Source: Multifurca ochricompacta
Lineage: Eukaryota > Basidiomycota > Agaricomycetes > Russulales > Russulaceae
Direction of reading: 5' to 3'
Length of the DNA: 59,552 bases
Assembly: GCA_022496185.1 (NCBI GenBank)
Contig: WTXG01000220.1
Coordinates: forward strand, 1-59,552
The position numbers were made by a program, and so were the translations under genes. Of the stretch, positions 44,627 to 57,362 are shown piece by piece (position 1 is the stretch's first letter; each line of letters begins with the position of its first letter). The notes beneath the pieces were generated by a model. That model searched no databases, was not told where the DNA came from, and saw only the letters and a program-made list of their open reading frames with translations.

Positions 44627-44690
44627 TCCCCTTTCCCCTTTCCCCCCTCCCCCTTCCCCCCTTCCGTTCCCCCCTTCCGTTCCCCCGATC
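44627..44690. repeat. Polypyrimidine (C/T) tract
   Basis: Nearly pure CCCCTTT/CCCTTCCG runs, about 130 bp upstream of the arrestin start codon on the opposite strand (GA-rich in the sense of that gene). Confidence 0.8.
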
Positions 44691-45825
44691 CGGCCCGGCA
44701 CTGACGCTGACACTCAACACCGCATATCGGATCAATCAAACACCACCGTCTGTCTTTAGCACTTGGTATTCTCATCTCATGCTCTTTTTTTCGAAATTTT
44801 AATATTTTTAATTATACGCACGAGCTCGGTGAGAACGCTCGGTTATGCCTCACAGGAGAGGAGTGCCGACGATGAATGGGTTCGTTGGTTGTTGACATCA
44901 AGGCACGCGCGCCCATTAAACGGGTCTGTTCCAATCATTCACTTCACTCACTCACAAACAACAATTGTTATGACTCGAATAGGCTTAAAATCCCGAGCCC
45001 GAGAGTCCGAGAGTTCTGTCTCTGTGTTTGTTTTGTGTCTGTAGTATATTCTCATGCAGCACTCATATTCTTCGAACACAAGCGACCACCCCCAATCCGG
45101 GATGAGGTCCAAACGCATTGAACCCATATCATCACTTGGTCCGAGGTCTTTAGCAGAGCGCACCATTATCCGTCTTTTTTTTTCTGTGTTTCCCTAAAGT
45201 CCTCCTGTGATGAAAAAAAAAAATAAGCGATCTGACGGACTTCTGCCTCGGCGACGAGATGACTCGATCAAAATTTCCGACCAGAGCATCTTCACGGCTG
45301 CTCATTTAAATGGGATGAGCATCTCAAGATCTCAACCTCATTTGTGGCGCCAACACCCGTCGCCAACCAAGCGAAGCACCTGGGATTTTAGGCGCCACTA
45401 GTCGTTTCAGTTTCATATTTTGCACGCCGTTCCCCTGACAAAGACGAGCAGAAGACGTGACGTTTTCCTCTCCAAGCGAGCCAGCTGAAGGAGCTATAAC
45501 AATAATTTTGTCTGCATGACAGAATCAGATGAATTCGCCCTCCGACTTGTTGCATGATCGTGTTCATGTTCATGCGCTAGACTTCAGGGCCATCATGTTT
45601 TTTCTCCTGAGCTTCTCACGTTGGTACCATGATGTCATCGTATTAATGAATGTCCTTTGCGTGTGAAAATCCCTCATTTTTGCACTTTCCACATAATTCA
45701 TCGGGTAAGGCACGCGACGGTTTTGAAGCTCTACTCGCCGCCATTTCATTTCGATTAGGGAAAATGCGCAGATGATGAGCTGTATTCGTTCATTTCATTC
45801 AACGCCCAAAGCCAGCGCCGCACAA

Positions 45826-45826
45826 A

Positions 45827-45861
<35 letters not shown>

Positions 45862-45863
45862 AA
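45826..45863. repeat. ACAG tetranucleotide microsatellite
   Basis: About nine ACAG/ACAA units. Confidence 0.95.
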
Positions 45864-45902
45864 GAAATCACCGATCTGATTGATGGTGATGGAGAAATCC
45901 TA

Positions 45903-45926
45903 TCCAATCCAATCCAATCCAATCCC
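45903..45926. repeat. AATCC pentanucleotide microsatellite
   Basis: Four to five tandem CCAAT units ending in a C run. Confidence 0.9.
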
Positions 45927-46721
45927 CCCTGGAGAGAGTGCAACACGTGATATTTCAATAGCGAGCGCGTGATCCGCCACCTGCCAATCCACTGCAAGCG
46001 GTTGCTGAAGCTGCTCTGATGTCTCCAGATGGTTATTTATTAATTAAGGGAAGGCAGCGGTACAGCAAAAGGCTTGCTCGTTTTATTCCCGTCGAGAGCG
46101 AGCGATTGGACGGAAACGGGTGGCTAAAGTCGCTCACCGCTCTCGTGTGCGCACCAGTGATCATGCATCATGTATCATATCATGACTGGGTGCCAATGTT
46201 AATGTGATAAGTGCCAGACCGTGTGGGGATAGACATAGGTACCTGTGTATACACGGCCTGGGATAGTTTAATGTGATGGGCTGGGTATATCTCTAGAAAA
46301 AAATGAAACGTTTAGAAACGTTTAAGATTTATCATGATCATGATCGTGAGCTCTGTCGTAAACAGCGCAACCAAATGGACTAATTTACCTCTCGCACTAA
46401 TTGAATACATGACCCAACCGCGGAAGTGTCTCATAACAACCATTTCTATTCTATATTAATACATTCAGGTTCGCGCGCGGAGCATTCGATTCGTGAAAGG
46501 AATTGACTTTTACCAGGGGGCGACAGTGACTCGCAGGAGCAGAAGTGTGAAGATAATTTCCATTGTGTGATCTAGGGCGACACGGGAAATAAACGGATGA
46601 GCTGGGGGGATGGATGTTCTAGGTGACAAATAATAATGCGACCAAGGCAGAGTGAAAAGGGAGGAGGATATAAAGGCGTAAGGATCTCAGTCTCCGAGAG
46701 AAGGAGGAGCAGCGCCTCAAC

Positions 46722-47939
46722 TCAAACATAGTTTGCAAACCAGGGAATCAGAGATTGTGCCACCGTATAACCAAACACGAGTTTCGGGCCGACAACCAAG
46801 ATCTGAACACGATCCATCAGCACACCATAAGGATCATGTCATATAATTTTGAGAGACGTACTTTAGGCGTGAGTCCCTTGAAAAGTGCCGTGGCGCCCTC
46901 GTCACGCAACAAATCACGCACGACCGTCACGCCACGCGTCTTTTGCTCGAAATTCGCGTTCTGGATACGCGTCTTGATCGTGTCTAGAGGCGCTGCGACC
47001 GTGATAGACGCGACAGCGCCTGCCACAGAAGCGATGAAGTTCTGTGTCCACGTCGCCTTACTATATTCCGACACTCCAAGAACATATTCCTTCGTAAACG
47101 CACTCGCGCCGAAAAGCTAAAAAAAAAAAAAAGAAAAACCAACCCGTCCAACGTCAGCACCCCGAGCAAGCAAGAAAGAGAGATGAAAAGTGGGTAATAA
47201 TTGGATTGAAAAACTCACCGAGAAGGAACCCGGTGCGTTGCGTGCAACCGTCCAACCCCATCCCCGATACAGTGTAGAGCCCTCTTCCATAAAGATACGA
47301 ACGACCCCACGACCGCGGAACGCCTCCGGGTTGACCTGACGCTTAATCTTGAGCGCGTCAAGCGGGAGAAGGACGACCTCGCCGATACCCGTCAGACTAC
47401 CCGCTGTCGCCTGAATCATCATCCTTCCCTTCCGCTCTCCAAACGCGTTCGTAAAGTCCGTCTTGAAATGGTGCGTGAGCAAGTCGTTGATCCACGGTTG
47501 CCCACCGAATTTGTAAATCCGTTGCGAGACTTTGTAACCTGCGGCGTAACCGAGTCCAGGAAAAAGGGAGAGCAACTTGGGACCCAACGGCGCCGTTGCG
47601 TACTCGCGGAAGATAATCGGTGAAAGCGTAGAGAACGAAACCTAGGAACGAGTCGAGTCGAATCATCATCTACACACAAGAAAAGAGACCAAAAAGAAAA
47701 AAAGGAAATCAAGTCTCAAAAGTGCCTACCTTTGCTTTGTTGCTCATCAACCGTTTTGCGATAGTGTCAACTGGGTGGAAAATAAGCAACTCAGCGACAC
47801 CTAGAGTAGAGTATCAGCGCTCGCTTCTTCAAGGTTCTACTTTCCCAAGGGTGGACAACGACACATTACCAGAGGTGCCAGACCCAAGGATGCGCGCGGT
47901 GCCGGATTCCTTTCCTTTGGCGGCGAGCGTGGGGGACAT
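46722..47939 (-). CDS. GGC1: Mitochondrial GTP/GDP carrier
   Basis: Mitochondrial carrier (SLC25) of the inner membrane that exchanges GTP for GDP and is linked to mitochondrial iron balance in yeast. Exons (minus): 47939-47870, 47800-47730, 47641-47219, 47116-46862, 46802-46722; 900 nt, 299 residues, against 300 in yeast Ggc1. The carrier signatures PxDxxxxR/K are present in three repeats: HPVDTIAKR, LPLDALKIKR and APLDTIKTR. Ggc1-type segments include LFPGLGYAAGYKVSQRIYK, GWGWTVARNAPGSF and GLTPK followed by VGPKLVF. All four introns are GT-AG with intact phases. It is a well-preserved housekeeping gene. Confidence 0.95.
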
Positions 47940-48167
47940 CCTAGGCGGCTTTTGGTGGGGAAATGAGAATTAGACGTGGCGGACAGTGGGCAAAGAGCCC
48001 TTTTCGCGGTTCCTATACGAGCAAAGGCGAAGGTGACATGATTATATAATCTTTCATTCACTCGTCCCTGCGCTGACGTACAAAAAACCTCCCTACGCGT
48101 TAAAAATAGTTGTAGTTGTACAATATAGCCTATACATTATACCCAATTCCACTTCAGATGTTTTTCC

Positions 48168-51059
48168 TTAATACTCGGCGAGAGGGATAACCTTGCCTTA
48201 AAAACGTAATGTTTGTCGTCAGTCGGGAAGACAGATCCCTGCCATCCGTTCCTAACGACCGACTTACCAACAGTGAGCGGATCCGGCCTCTTGCGCGACC
48301 TCCCAAGGAGTTCTACATCATAGCTATCGAAGAACGAGTACGCGGCTTCAAACATGTAGCAAACCCCCCATCAAAAATAATGTTAATTCCTTTGCTAAAA
48401 GCGAGAAGGGGGGAAGAAAAAAAAGGACGCACGCATGCTGTCCACCTCATCATCATCGTCGTTCACGTTCCCGTTGATTCTTCGTCCCGTTTTCGAGTCA
48501 CGCAAAACGCCAGCGTGATCGACGAATGGTTCAGGACGCTCGTTCGCGGCGCGTACGAGCGCGACGAGCACGCGCTGCACCTCATCGAGGTAACCCTGGA
48601 GGGTATCGAGGAAGCGACGCGTCTGCAGATGCTTTGAAGCCGCGCAAACGGATAGCCCGTCATCCTTGATGATGTACCCGAGGCCGTACCCGTCCGCGGT
48701 GACGGGGCCGAAGCCGAACAGACGCAAGGCAGGATTCCCGCAGTTCGACGTGGAGAGGATAGACGTGCCGAGCGTCGCCCATCCGCCGTCACGGAAGATC
48801 TCGGGTAGTGCCGAAGCCGTCCCCGAAGAGCTTGTGCTACTGTCCGAGCCGGTCTCGAGCTCACGCTGGAGGAGACAGTAGAGTGCATAGAGGTGCCTAG
48901 CGAGTAGCAGAAGATCGTGTTGGCCCGGGAAAAGAGTGGGGTCCAGTGACAGAGGGGGGAATCTACGCACCGGTCTTGACCAAGGCCCTTCAAACACTCT
49001 TTTGTCAGTTGGACGTGCCTTCCGCACGCGCGACGAAGCGCATTGATCTTCTCCTGTGGCGACGCTTCCGAGAAGAAAGTCTGCGTTTTAAACATGGAGC
49101 GTAAACACAAGTTGGCGAATTAGCGTGGAATGACATTGAGCGCACCTTGACAAAGTGGACGCTCTCTGACTGCACAGTCCTGATCGCCTCTGTGCGGCCA
49201 TGCAGGAACGCTTTGGTCATCGCCGGTTCATATGTGCACTCGATCCTGCCTGAACAACAACTCAAAACTTGGTCTATAAGCTAGTAAGTGTTTCACCGCC
49301 ACGCACCGTAGAGTCCAAAATAAGCCGCTTGAAATGCCATCTGGACAAACGCGTCCGGGCTAAAGCCGTGCGTTGTGATGAAGATCTTGCCGTACCCGCG
49401 GAACTCGAGCGCAGCGCAATCATTCTGGCAGATCAGGTCGCTCAATCGAGTCTCGGCGAACCGAATTCCCGCGCGCAATTCGGGGGTCTCCTCGAGGGTC
49501 CACTCGAGCTTCTTCGGTGCCGCGTGCGCAGCGTGCGATGACCGCCTGGTGGAGTGATTCACGGCGGGCGCATGGAAGAGAGTGGGCGCGGACGGGTTGA
49601 TAGAGCGTGCGAGGAGCATCAGGCCTTCGGTAAAAACGTCAGCCGCGAAGCTAATGAACGTTTTTTTATTCTTATTTTTTGTCATTCAGGAGTGCTGAGT
49701 GAGTCACGCTCACCGAAGTACGGTGTGTCCGTCCACGCCAGTGTGTTCAAAGTTGATCCCTGCCGCACCATCGGCAGTCACGATGATCTGGAGCTGCGAA
49801 CAGAAAAAATAAATAAATCATTCATGTGAAGGATCAGGGCAAAGGACTGCCTTCGCGCGTGACGCGCACACACTTACCTTGTCGTACCACCGGTTCGTGC
49901 ATGTTCCGACCTGCACTCCGCCAACTAGCCGATACGATCCACACAAAAAGTTGCCACAGAGTTCCGCCAGATTATCGGGCGCGGCATCGTCCAGGCAGAC
50001 GATGAACAGCGCACGATCGACGACGCGGAGGCACGCGGCATTGCGACGGTCCGCAGAGAGCTTGGCGCGAAGGCCTGACCAGATCTTCCGGTTCTCTGTC
50101 GTGAGCACGCCCAGGGCGTTCTTGGCTACTTCGGAAGTCGGGAGTTTGTCTGCGTCTGCGACAATCGCCTGAAGGTTTCGCAGTACCTCTCGTTCGGTCA
50201 AAAGGGGACCATGGTGCTCGTCGAGGACATCGAACCAGTCTGCGGTTGGTGGAATACACGCGTAAATTTGTCAGAAAAGTTGATTGTAGACAGGTGGAGG
50301 GGACGCACAGAATTGACCGCGCCGGAGGACGATGATGTGACTAGAATCAACGGCTGTTTCCATCTTACACCCGTGGTCGGTCGGGATACGGGCAGTAGCG
50401 AAAAGGCGCTTGTACTGGTCCATGTCGAGCGGAATCTTGCGAACCGCATCTGGTTCCAGAATACCTGTACGCAAGTCGTGAATGAAGCCAAGGGACGAGA
50501 TGATGAGGGATGCCGCTCTTGGGAGCTGTGAGCTGCGAGAGGGAGTTGGGTCGTTCCTAATTGAAAAGTATGAACGATTGATAACTAAGGAGAGAGAAAA
50601 AAGGTAAACATACTCGAGGACGAAGAAGGGGTTGAGCGCAAGGACTACTGGATCGGAGTGTTGGAGGTAGGACTCAAACCAAAAATCTTCGATGTAACTG
50701 AACGAGCAGATGTGCATGCACAAGAAGGGAGAGTGTCAGCGTCGGGCTGGCCAACGGGGGGAGGAGCCGATATGACTCGGAGAGGCACCTATCCTTTTCT
50801 CTGAATACTCTATGAGGAGTTCTTGAGCACGCAGGCCATCTCCGCGTAGGAATGCGTCGACAGCTCTCTTGGTATTTTCGTGCTCCCTCTCATCCTGTAG
50901 TGCTTTAAGTGCGGTGAGATATCGACGACAAGTATCTTCGAGGGGTGGAATGGGTAATTTGGGTAGTTGGCCTTGATGTGCCCAAGTACGTGCGGGCTTC
51001 TGAAGATCGACCTCCTTGTCTTTAAGGACCGTTGTAGTTAGTGTGTTAGTGTTAGACAT
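48168..51059 (-). CDS. Choline/carnitine O-acyltransferase (carnitine acetyltransferase type)
   Basis: Transfers acyl groups between CoA and carnitine, moving acetyl units between peroxisome, cytosol and mitochondrion. Eleven exons (minus): 51059-50789, 50697-50614, 50556-50309, 50239-49878, 49793-49714, 49650-49307, 49249-49146, 49080-48971, 48896-48433, 48345-48268, 48196-48168; about 724 residues. Family motifs: LPKLPIPPLEDTCRRYL near the N-terminus, SDPVVLALNPFFVLE, the catalytic-His region NFEHTGVDGHT, YEPAMTKAFLHGRTE, and STSNCG with FGFGPVTADGYGLGY. The exon 1-2 junction is one base short (AAAAGGATAG before the donor at 50788); an extra G gives the expected continuation. No PTS1 at the C-terminus (AEY). 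Confidence 0.88.
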
Positions 51060-51869
51060 TGGTGAGCACCGGGATATTGTTACACTGCAGCACGGAATCC
51101 AGTTCAAGATCTCTAATATTGCGAATGGATGGTGTGTCGGGGTTAAGCTATTATGACCCTCTTGATTCAAATCACCGTCACCGTCACCGTCATCCGCATT
51201 TACCACGCGCCAGCTGTATCAGCCGACGATAAAGCATTTTATCGTAAAAAGCCGTTTATGGCGTCTCCTCTGACTTTACTGTGGCGCTCACCGACCAACA
51301 CGAGACCATTGATGTCATATTGGGCGTGGGCGCACACGCATACATACGGGTATGAGGTGGCTTCGATCCTTCCAACGGTGTTCCCGGGCTTCTTTCTCTC
51401 TCTCGACTCAAGCCAATAAGCACGAAAATGTGTGCTCATCTCATCTCACTCACATCTCAGGAACGCGGACCGTGAGATCGGAGTAGTGAACGAACGAATT
51501 GGCGAGAATCCATAATGTGCGACCAAAAGGTTGCCACCTCACGGCCGACAACAACGACACCAGGCAAGTAGTTAAGTTATCACAAAAAGTCAGAAGAGGT
51601 TCCATCGGTAGCTTTATAAATCAACAGTCCTTAATTGTGCTAATACTGAGAAACCCCATCAGCCTGCTCCAATTCTTGACAGAATTCCAACTTGTATCCA
51701 TCCGAGTCTATATCACTAGGGGAAGTGTCTCCTCAGCTCAGATGCTCAAACACAAATACAAACGGATCTATTCCGCACCTCCAAGTTTTGTGCTCTCTCC
51801 GAGCTTGCTTATCGCATGTTCTAGAACCAAGCTATCATGTCCCTTCGTAATTGATAGGTCATAGTCCTT
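51060..51869. other. Intergenic region upstream of the acyltransferase
   Basis: No coding sequence is recognised. A short TCACCG repeat (51174-51192) lies just upstream of the acyltransferase start. Confidence 0.4.
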
Positions 51870-53622
51870 CGCCAAGTCGCGGTGAACACAGCAGTCGATA
51901 TATAAGTCTAGAATACACTTCCCCACCCCAGTCAAAATCTACCAACATGACTGTTCAGGGTCCCTCTTGCTGATGATCACATTTGCTTCTCGAAGGTCCC
52001 CATGCACCCATTCCTTTTCATGAAATTCGTTCACCAACCGCCTGAGGTCCTTCCACCTCAGATGTGAATAATGTTCAGATCAGATTCTCATGATCAATCC
52101 ACTCCATTAAACGATGTGCCACCCATCAGGAGCATTCCCATAGCCTAGTAGTTTGGGTGCAGACTTCCTCGGCAGTAGTTTTCGGAGTATCGCGAGTGAA
52201 CTTGACAATCACCTTGCCTTACTTTCAGCTGCAGTCTCATATAGATGAACCGATCCGGATATCATTTCCACCTTCTCCTTGAAATACTTCCCTGTTGATC
52301 TCAAAGTTGAACATTCCAGGGCCAGGTATAGCAGTAACCTGATGCACATATGGGAAATCCCCTAGATGCGAGCACTCTTGAGGGTCAACATCAATCTCTT
52401 CTAAGGGGGTGTCATAAATCCTCTCCCTGTCTTTCATGATATGAGAGCGAAGAATGCAAGCAACTTCAAACGCCTTCAGTAGGGTCTGTCTAGCATATCT
52501 GTTCCCAGACTCTATCGCCGTGGAAAGGTGCGGCGTTAAAGCCACTAGTCGCGTCTTCTTGGTAGTAAATGTCAGTGCATAAGATCCAATGTGTGCTCCT
52601 GCAAGAAGATTGGTCAGAATCAACACAGAAGGATTGGTGCTCACCAGCCACAAGTATTTCCAATGCCGAGGAATGAACATTGATTGACTGGGTATAATAG
52701 GTGGGGCGGGAAGCTGTATCAATAGGTCACAATTGGTGGTACCCAACTCATTCTTCACTTTGACTATCTGATGGATGGCCACCATGGACATCTCCCGATC
52801 TGATTGGGTCGAAAACCCGTGTCCCAGAATATTCGTTTAGACCCTTACGGGCTTCGGGCGCGTGGTCCTTTTCAAAACCGTAATAGAGGGACATCACACT
52901 GGTAAATTGGTCGACGACTCTTTCAAAATCGGGCTTGTTCGCGATGGGCTCAGGGTCAATCAAATCACGGTGGAAGTAGGCAAGCAATAGTCCGAACCCA
53001 TGATATATGAGAGATATGGGAAGGAGGTCCACATCAGTACTCGGCCGATCGTTCGCAATGCAATCATTGGAGTTTTTCTGCACCTTACGCACACTATCAT
53101 AGTGTGAAACGGAAGGGGGTGCTTCCTTGATGAAAGGTCCTGATAGGAACTTTTTTTGTTCGGTTTCTCTTTCTTGAGCTGGGAACTGAGCGTTATTATC
53201 TGAACGATATTATCAAAAGTAATGCTTGCCTGGTTCTATGTGAAGTACGAGTTGAATAGTGTCTAGTTCGAGCCAAGTGGGATACATGGACACTTTCTCT
53301 GTATCATGGATTTGTCTGAGATCGTTGGTGCAAAGTCTCCTCGGGTTCGATATCAATGAGAGTTATTTGTACGATTCTACGGTGGCACGTAAAGATCACG
53401 AACCAATGAACTGAGTGAAAGCTGGGAGCAGCCAATATTCTGTTTATTCAGATCAATCCTGAGCCTCTCCCAGACAGCGTCCTTGACTTCCGCAAAAATG
53501 GTATTTTCTTGAATAGGAATAATCAGGGGCTCATCGAGCCATGGGACAGACGTTGGAAGTAGAGACATGCCGCATGCCTGACCGTCCTTGTTACTTGCTA
53601 CTTGCTCTGATATTTGTATCAT
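51870..53622 (-). pseudogene. Fungal-type protein-kinase-like gene, decayed
   Basis: Resembles a large basidiomycete family in which a novel N-terminal half precedes a kinase-like domain. On the minus strand: ATG near 53622 with WLDEPLIIPIQENTIFAEVK; then SLIYHGFGLLLAYF (about 53000); VKVKNELGTTNCDLLIQ (52765); FEVACILRSH; then LLGYGNAPDGWHIV (about 52150). The catalytic loop HGDLREANVI is at 52003-51974 and VDFDWGG (DFG equivalent) at about 51942-51923. Frames change at several places after 52237, mostly by one base, and no open frame joins the parts. Either a pseudogene or the same indel problem seen in neighbouring genes. Confidence 0.6.
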
Positions 53623-54039
53623 ATGTTCGTTTTTTTTTTCATTAAACGCGCGGACGATGTCGTATTAGTGAATATTGGGGTACATTAAATACTAGTCTAC
53701 AATGGACAAAAAAAAAGGTAAGCAAAGAACTTTTCTGTGGCTTGCTAAGAACAACTTTTTTTTAGCGATACATGAGACTTGCAGGTGAACTGAAATGCGA
53801 ATATAAACTGAACATTGGTGTACACAGTTAGATGACAGCCTTCCCTTTCCCTCCCCCCTCTCGCCAATTACCCTGGGATCAAGAGATGAAAGACGGCTGG
53901 ACCAGAACATCAAGCCCAAAAGGACATTACGTGAGTTACCTCTCGTACGTCCATCTCCACACGTAAGAGGGCGTACATGGGACGATGACGATGACCAAAT
54001 TCCAAAACATACGACGGCGCCAAAACTTGACGCACGCCG

Positions 54040-56277
54040 CTACGTTTTATTCCGCTTCACGCGCGGCGGGTCAGTGGCGGCGATGGAGGTGTCTACCCCA
54101 TCTGTCATGGCACCGAGCAAAGGTGATGCTCCCCTCGCCATCCCCGTCGTCGCAGTCGATGGAGTCAATAATGGAAGCGTGAGTTCTGCGGCGTCTGAGG
54201 TCCTCTTGCGTCCCGCTACCGTCCGCTCTTCCTCCTGGAGCACCTTGGCCACTGCGTCGATTCCCGATCCTGAGCCAGACAGGAGCGTTGGTGTGGCCGT
54301 GCTCCTCCTATCCACAACAGCGTCGACGTCGACGTCGACGGGTAAGCCAGCACTATCTTGCTCGTTCGCAAAGGCGATCAAAAAGGCGTCAAAGTCAAAG
54401 TCCCCTGTTGCTGCTACCATTCCTGGGGCAGTCGATGTCGGTAACCCGTCGGAAGAGGTATGTGCAGGTGGACCGTGCGGAGTTTCCTCTCCTACTCCTG
54501 CTCCTGCAGACGTGGCGGATGTGGCTGGTGTGAGTGCTATCGAGTCTAATCCCATGTTTTCGATAAGCGCGTTGATATTGGCCTGTAACACATCCACATT
54601 CACGTCGATCTCATTCGCATTCTGGTACGTGCGGGCTAGACGTGCCTGGTCTTCATCAAGCTGTAAGGCGCTCGGGCCAATGGTATCCTTGCTGTCGAAC
54701 GTTAGCGCATTATTGGCGCCGTCGTAAAGCGCAAGCTGAGAGAGTTGTGGGAGGTCCATTGATATCGGTGGTGTCCATGAGCCCGATTGGTTAGTGACTG
54801 CTGGAGGGGACGATAGGGAAGCTGGCACCGGCGTCGACCCATTTGGGGAACCAGATGAGATGAGTTGCACGAGGCGCTGCACTTGGCCAGGAGACTGCAG
54901 CAGTTGCTGAAAGGCAGCTTGCATTATTTGGTCCTGTGTCGGAGACGGTGATGGACCGTGTGTCGGTTGTGGTCGGTGCAACTCTAGTGCAGATTTGTTG
55001 TTGGCCGAGGCTGTGACAGGCACTGGCGCTTGGACATTTGAACTCGATGATGAGTTCGCCCATGATGGAGCCATAAGCGTCCCTGAACCGCGTTCGGGAA
55101 TGTATGCCCCCGCGGATGCGGATGGTGTTAACGGACTAAATGATGGCGTTGGCGATGGGACTCCCTGTGAATTGACAGAAGATGCGTCAATCTGGGCAAA
55201 AGATACTGGGAGGGGGAGGGGAGAAAGAGAAGGTGTGAGCGCAAGTGATACGAGCCCATCAAAGGTGACTTACGAGGCGTCGCTGGCTGCTCCTCTGTAA
55301 GTATAGTCTCTGTGATGCTCTTATTATCGTCATCCTCCACTTCGACAACTTCCACGGCCTTGGGCTTGTTATTCTCGGGGCCATTGCCAATAAGGAGAAG
55401 TTGATTACGACGGACAACTAGGGGCGTTGATGAGCCATGGTTGTCGACATCCGTACCTTCATGACTCGTCGCGCGCCCAAAGACACTGGCCAAGAACTTG
55501 AGGATTCGGTTGATGGTATCCTGCTGGTTCTTGTATCTCTCGCGTGCGGCTAGAGCCTCTTGCCAGAGGTGTTGATTAGAGGCCTTGAGCTCGTTGAGAT
55601 CAGTAGAGATGGCTTGCTGATGGCGCTTTATGGCAGTAATGCCACTGACGATGGAATTGACGTCCAGGAGGTGGGTGCCACCCTGAGCAGGGATGGGAAC
55701 GTCACCATCCCCAAGATCAGGGTTCTGCTGGCTACCCCCTTTACTGTTTTTTCGTGTGACGAGACAGAGGAGATCAGGCTGTCCTCTATGAAAGCTAGGG
55801 TGCTCAAAGTTCCAAAACTCAGTTTCAGTATCGCTCTTCAAGACTCCTTGTTGAAGGTGGGGTATCTTGTGGAATCCGTACATGTTCAATTGTCGAACAA
55901 AAGAAGAGAAATTTCTGTGCTTAAAGAACCGCGGGAGGACATCATTCGCGAAGCGCTCATGCTCAAAGACTAGGAAGGGTGAACTGAGAGGATTAAGATG
56001 GGTGAACTGAGGGTGTGACTTACCGAAAAACGAGTCCCCGGTATCCGACCATCGTATGAGCTCATCAGTACTTGAGGCGTTGACCAACCTAGTAAGTAAG
56101 AGGGATTTTAAAGTGACTCGTAGAAGGGAAATCGATCAGGACGAACTCGTAGAGTTTCTGTACGAAAGGAGGCACCATTTGGCGGGTTGCCTTGTTGAGG
56201 GCGGGAGAAGGCCTGTATGTTCTTGTCAGGGCCTGGCTTTCTGATGAGGATGCCATTTGTGAGGACGACCCTCGCAT
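54040..56277 (-). CDS. HSF1: Heat shock transcription factor (HSF family)
   Basis: Sequence-specific activator of stress genes. Exons (minus): 56277-56147, 56088-56024, 55969-55274, 55205-54040; 685 residues (678 if the in-frame ATG at 56256 is used). The HSF DNA-binding domain (about residues 27-135) includes VPPFVQKLYE, FANDVLPRFFKHRNFSSFVR, QLNMYGFHKI and TEFWNFEHPSFHRG. A coiled-coil oligomerisation region (HR-A/B) follows at about 165-230 (VSGITAIKRHQQAISTDLNE). The C-terminal half is Ser/Pro/Gln-rich with acidic patches and probably holds the activation domains. All introns are GT-AG and in phase. The long open frame on the opposite strand (54074-54727) is its shadow. Confidence 0.93.
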
Positions 56278-56500
56278 TCGATAAAAACAATCAAAGAAAA
56301 GAAAAGGACAAGACAAAACAAGGTAAGCCGAAGGAGGGGGTGACGCAGTGTTTACATACAACACATTTACTTACTCCATTACGGGTAGCCAGGTAGCACA
56401 GCCTCTGAAGCTTGATGGCCTCCGCACAAAATTAAAAAAAAACTATACTAAATATATAACTAAATCACTTTTTTAACCATTCTAACTTGTCATGCTCATC

Positions 56501-57362
56501 TCAGCCTAAGCGACTTTCTCCCTTTCGCTCTTCCTGACGACTGTACTTCACATGCCTCCAAATCAACGTCCATATCGCAGAAAACAATCCAAGGGGCGGG
56601 ATTAACCATTTCAGCCTCCATGACCACCCTGCTTCCAGGTGTAATCGCCGTGCAAACGACTCTACTTGAACCTCGAGCTCTGCTTGCGTTCCCGAGTTAT
56701 CTATCACAATGTCGGCATAAGCAAGCTTCTCCGCGATCGGAAGCTGGGCTTGTAATCGCGCTCGGGCAGCGTCGCGCGTCGATTTATCTCGTTGCATGAG
56801 TCGCTGTAGCTGTATTTCTGCCGAACTGCCCCGATCGCGAGGATAAGGATAATAGGTCGTCATCAGCGGCATGCGCGCGCACGGTTGTGCGATTAAAAAG
56901 ACAGACCAGTAAATGACGACGACTTTGCCAACCCATTGATAGATCTTGGACTCTATGAGCAGGGGAACGTCCAACACGCACACCTTCTCGCCACGTAACC
57001 AACATTTGAGGACACCCATGGCCATTTCCCAACGGACGGCAGGGTGAACTATCGCGTTGAGTTGTCGCCGCTTCACCCCGTCGTTGAACACGATAGCGCC
57101 CAGTTTGGCACGATTGAGTGTCCCATCTTCTTGCAAAATTTCTGGACCAAACGTGGAGACGATCTTCTTGAGCGCACGGGTTCCAGGACGGACAACTTCC
57201 CTGGCGAGGACGTCTGCGTCAATCACCGGGATGCCACGGGATGCTAATTGTTTCGAAACTGTTGATTTTCCGGTGGCGATACCACCGGTGAGACCTATCA
57301 CTGCATCATTTAAGTTGGAGATATAATATTTTTTTAAAAAAAGTAGTGTACATGCCCAACAT
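56501..57362 (-). CDS. CAB5: Dephospho-CoA kinase, membrane-anchored form
   Basis: Last step of coenzyme A synthesis: ATP-dependent phosphorylation of dephospho-CoA. Exons (minus): 57362-57356 (7 nt), 57300-56907, 56825-56501; 241 residues. P-loop GGIATGKST at residues ~7-15, then DADVLAREVV (substrate site), HPAVRWEM, VCVLDVPLLIES, and the lid QLQRLMQRDKSTRDAARARL. A hydrophobic C-terminal helix (LKWLIPPLGLFSAIWTLIW) suggests anchoring on an organelle membrane. No ATG exists in frame just upstream of the P-loop. ATGTTGG joined across a GC-AG intron (57355-57301) gives MLVIGLTGG, the family's usual start. Confidence 0.9.

Larger units (their letters stand above)
44502..46721. other. Long intergenic region with simple repeats
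   Basis: 2.2 kb without a supported gene; short frames at 44763-45121 and 46019-46207 lack domain or intron support. It contains the arrestin promoter with a ~60-bp polypyrimidine tract (44627-44690), an ACAG repeat and an AATCC repeat. Confidence 0.5.

Noticed and set aside
44763..46207. Short genes between arrestin and GGC1.
   Set aside because: Only unrelated frames under 100 codons, no introns, domains or codon signal.
54074..54727. Plus-strand gene opposite HSF.
   Set aside because: Antisense shadow of the Ser/Ala/Thr-rich HSF C-terminus; no start context or homology.
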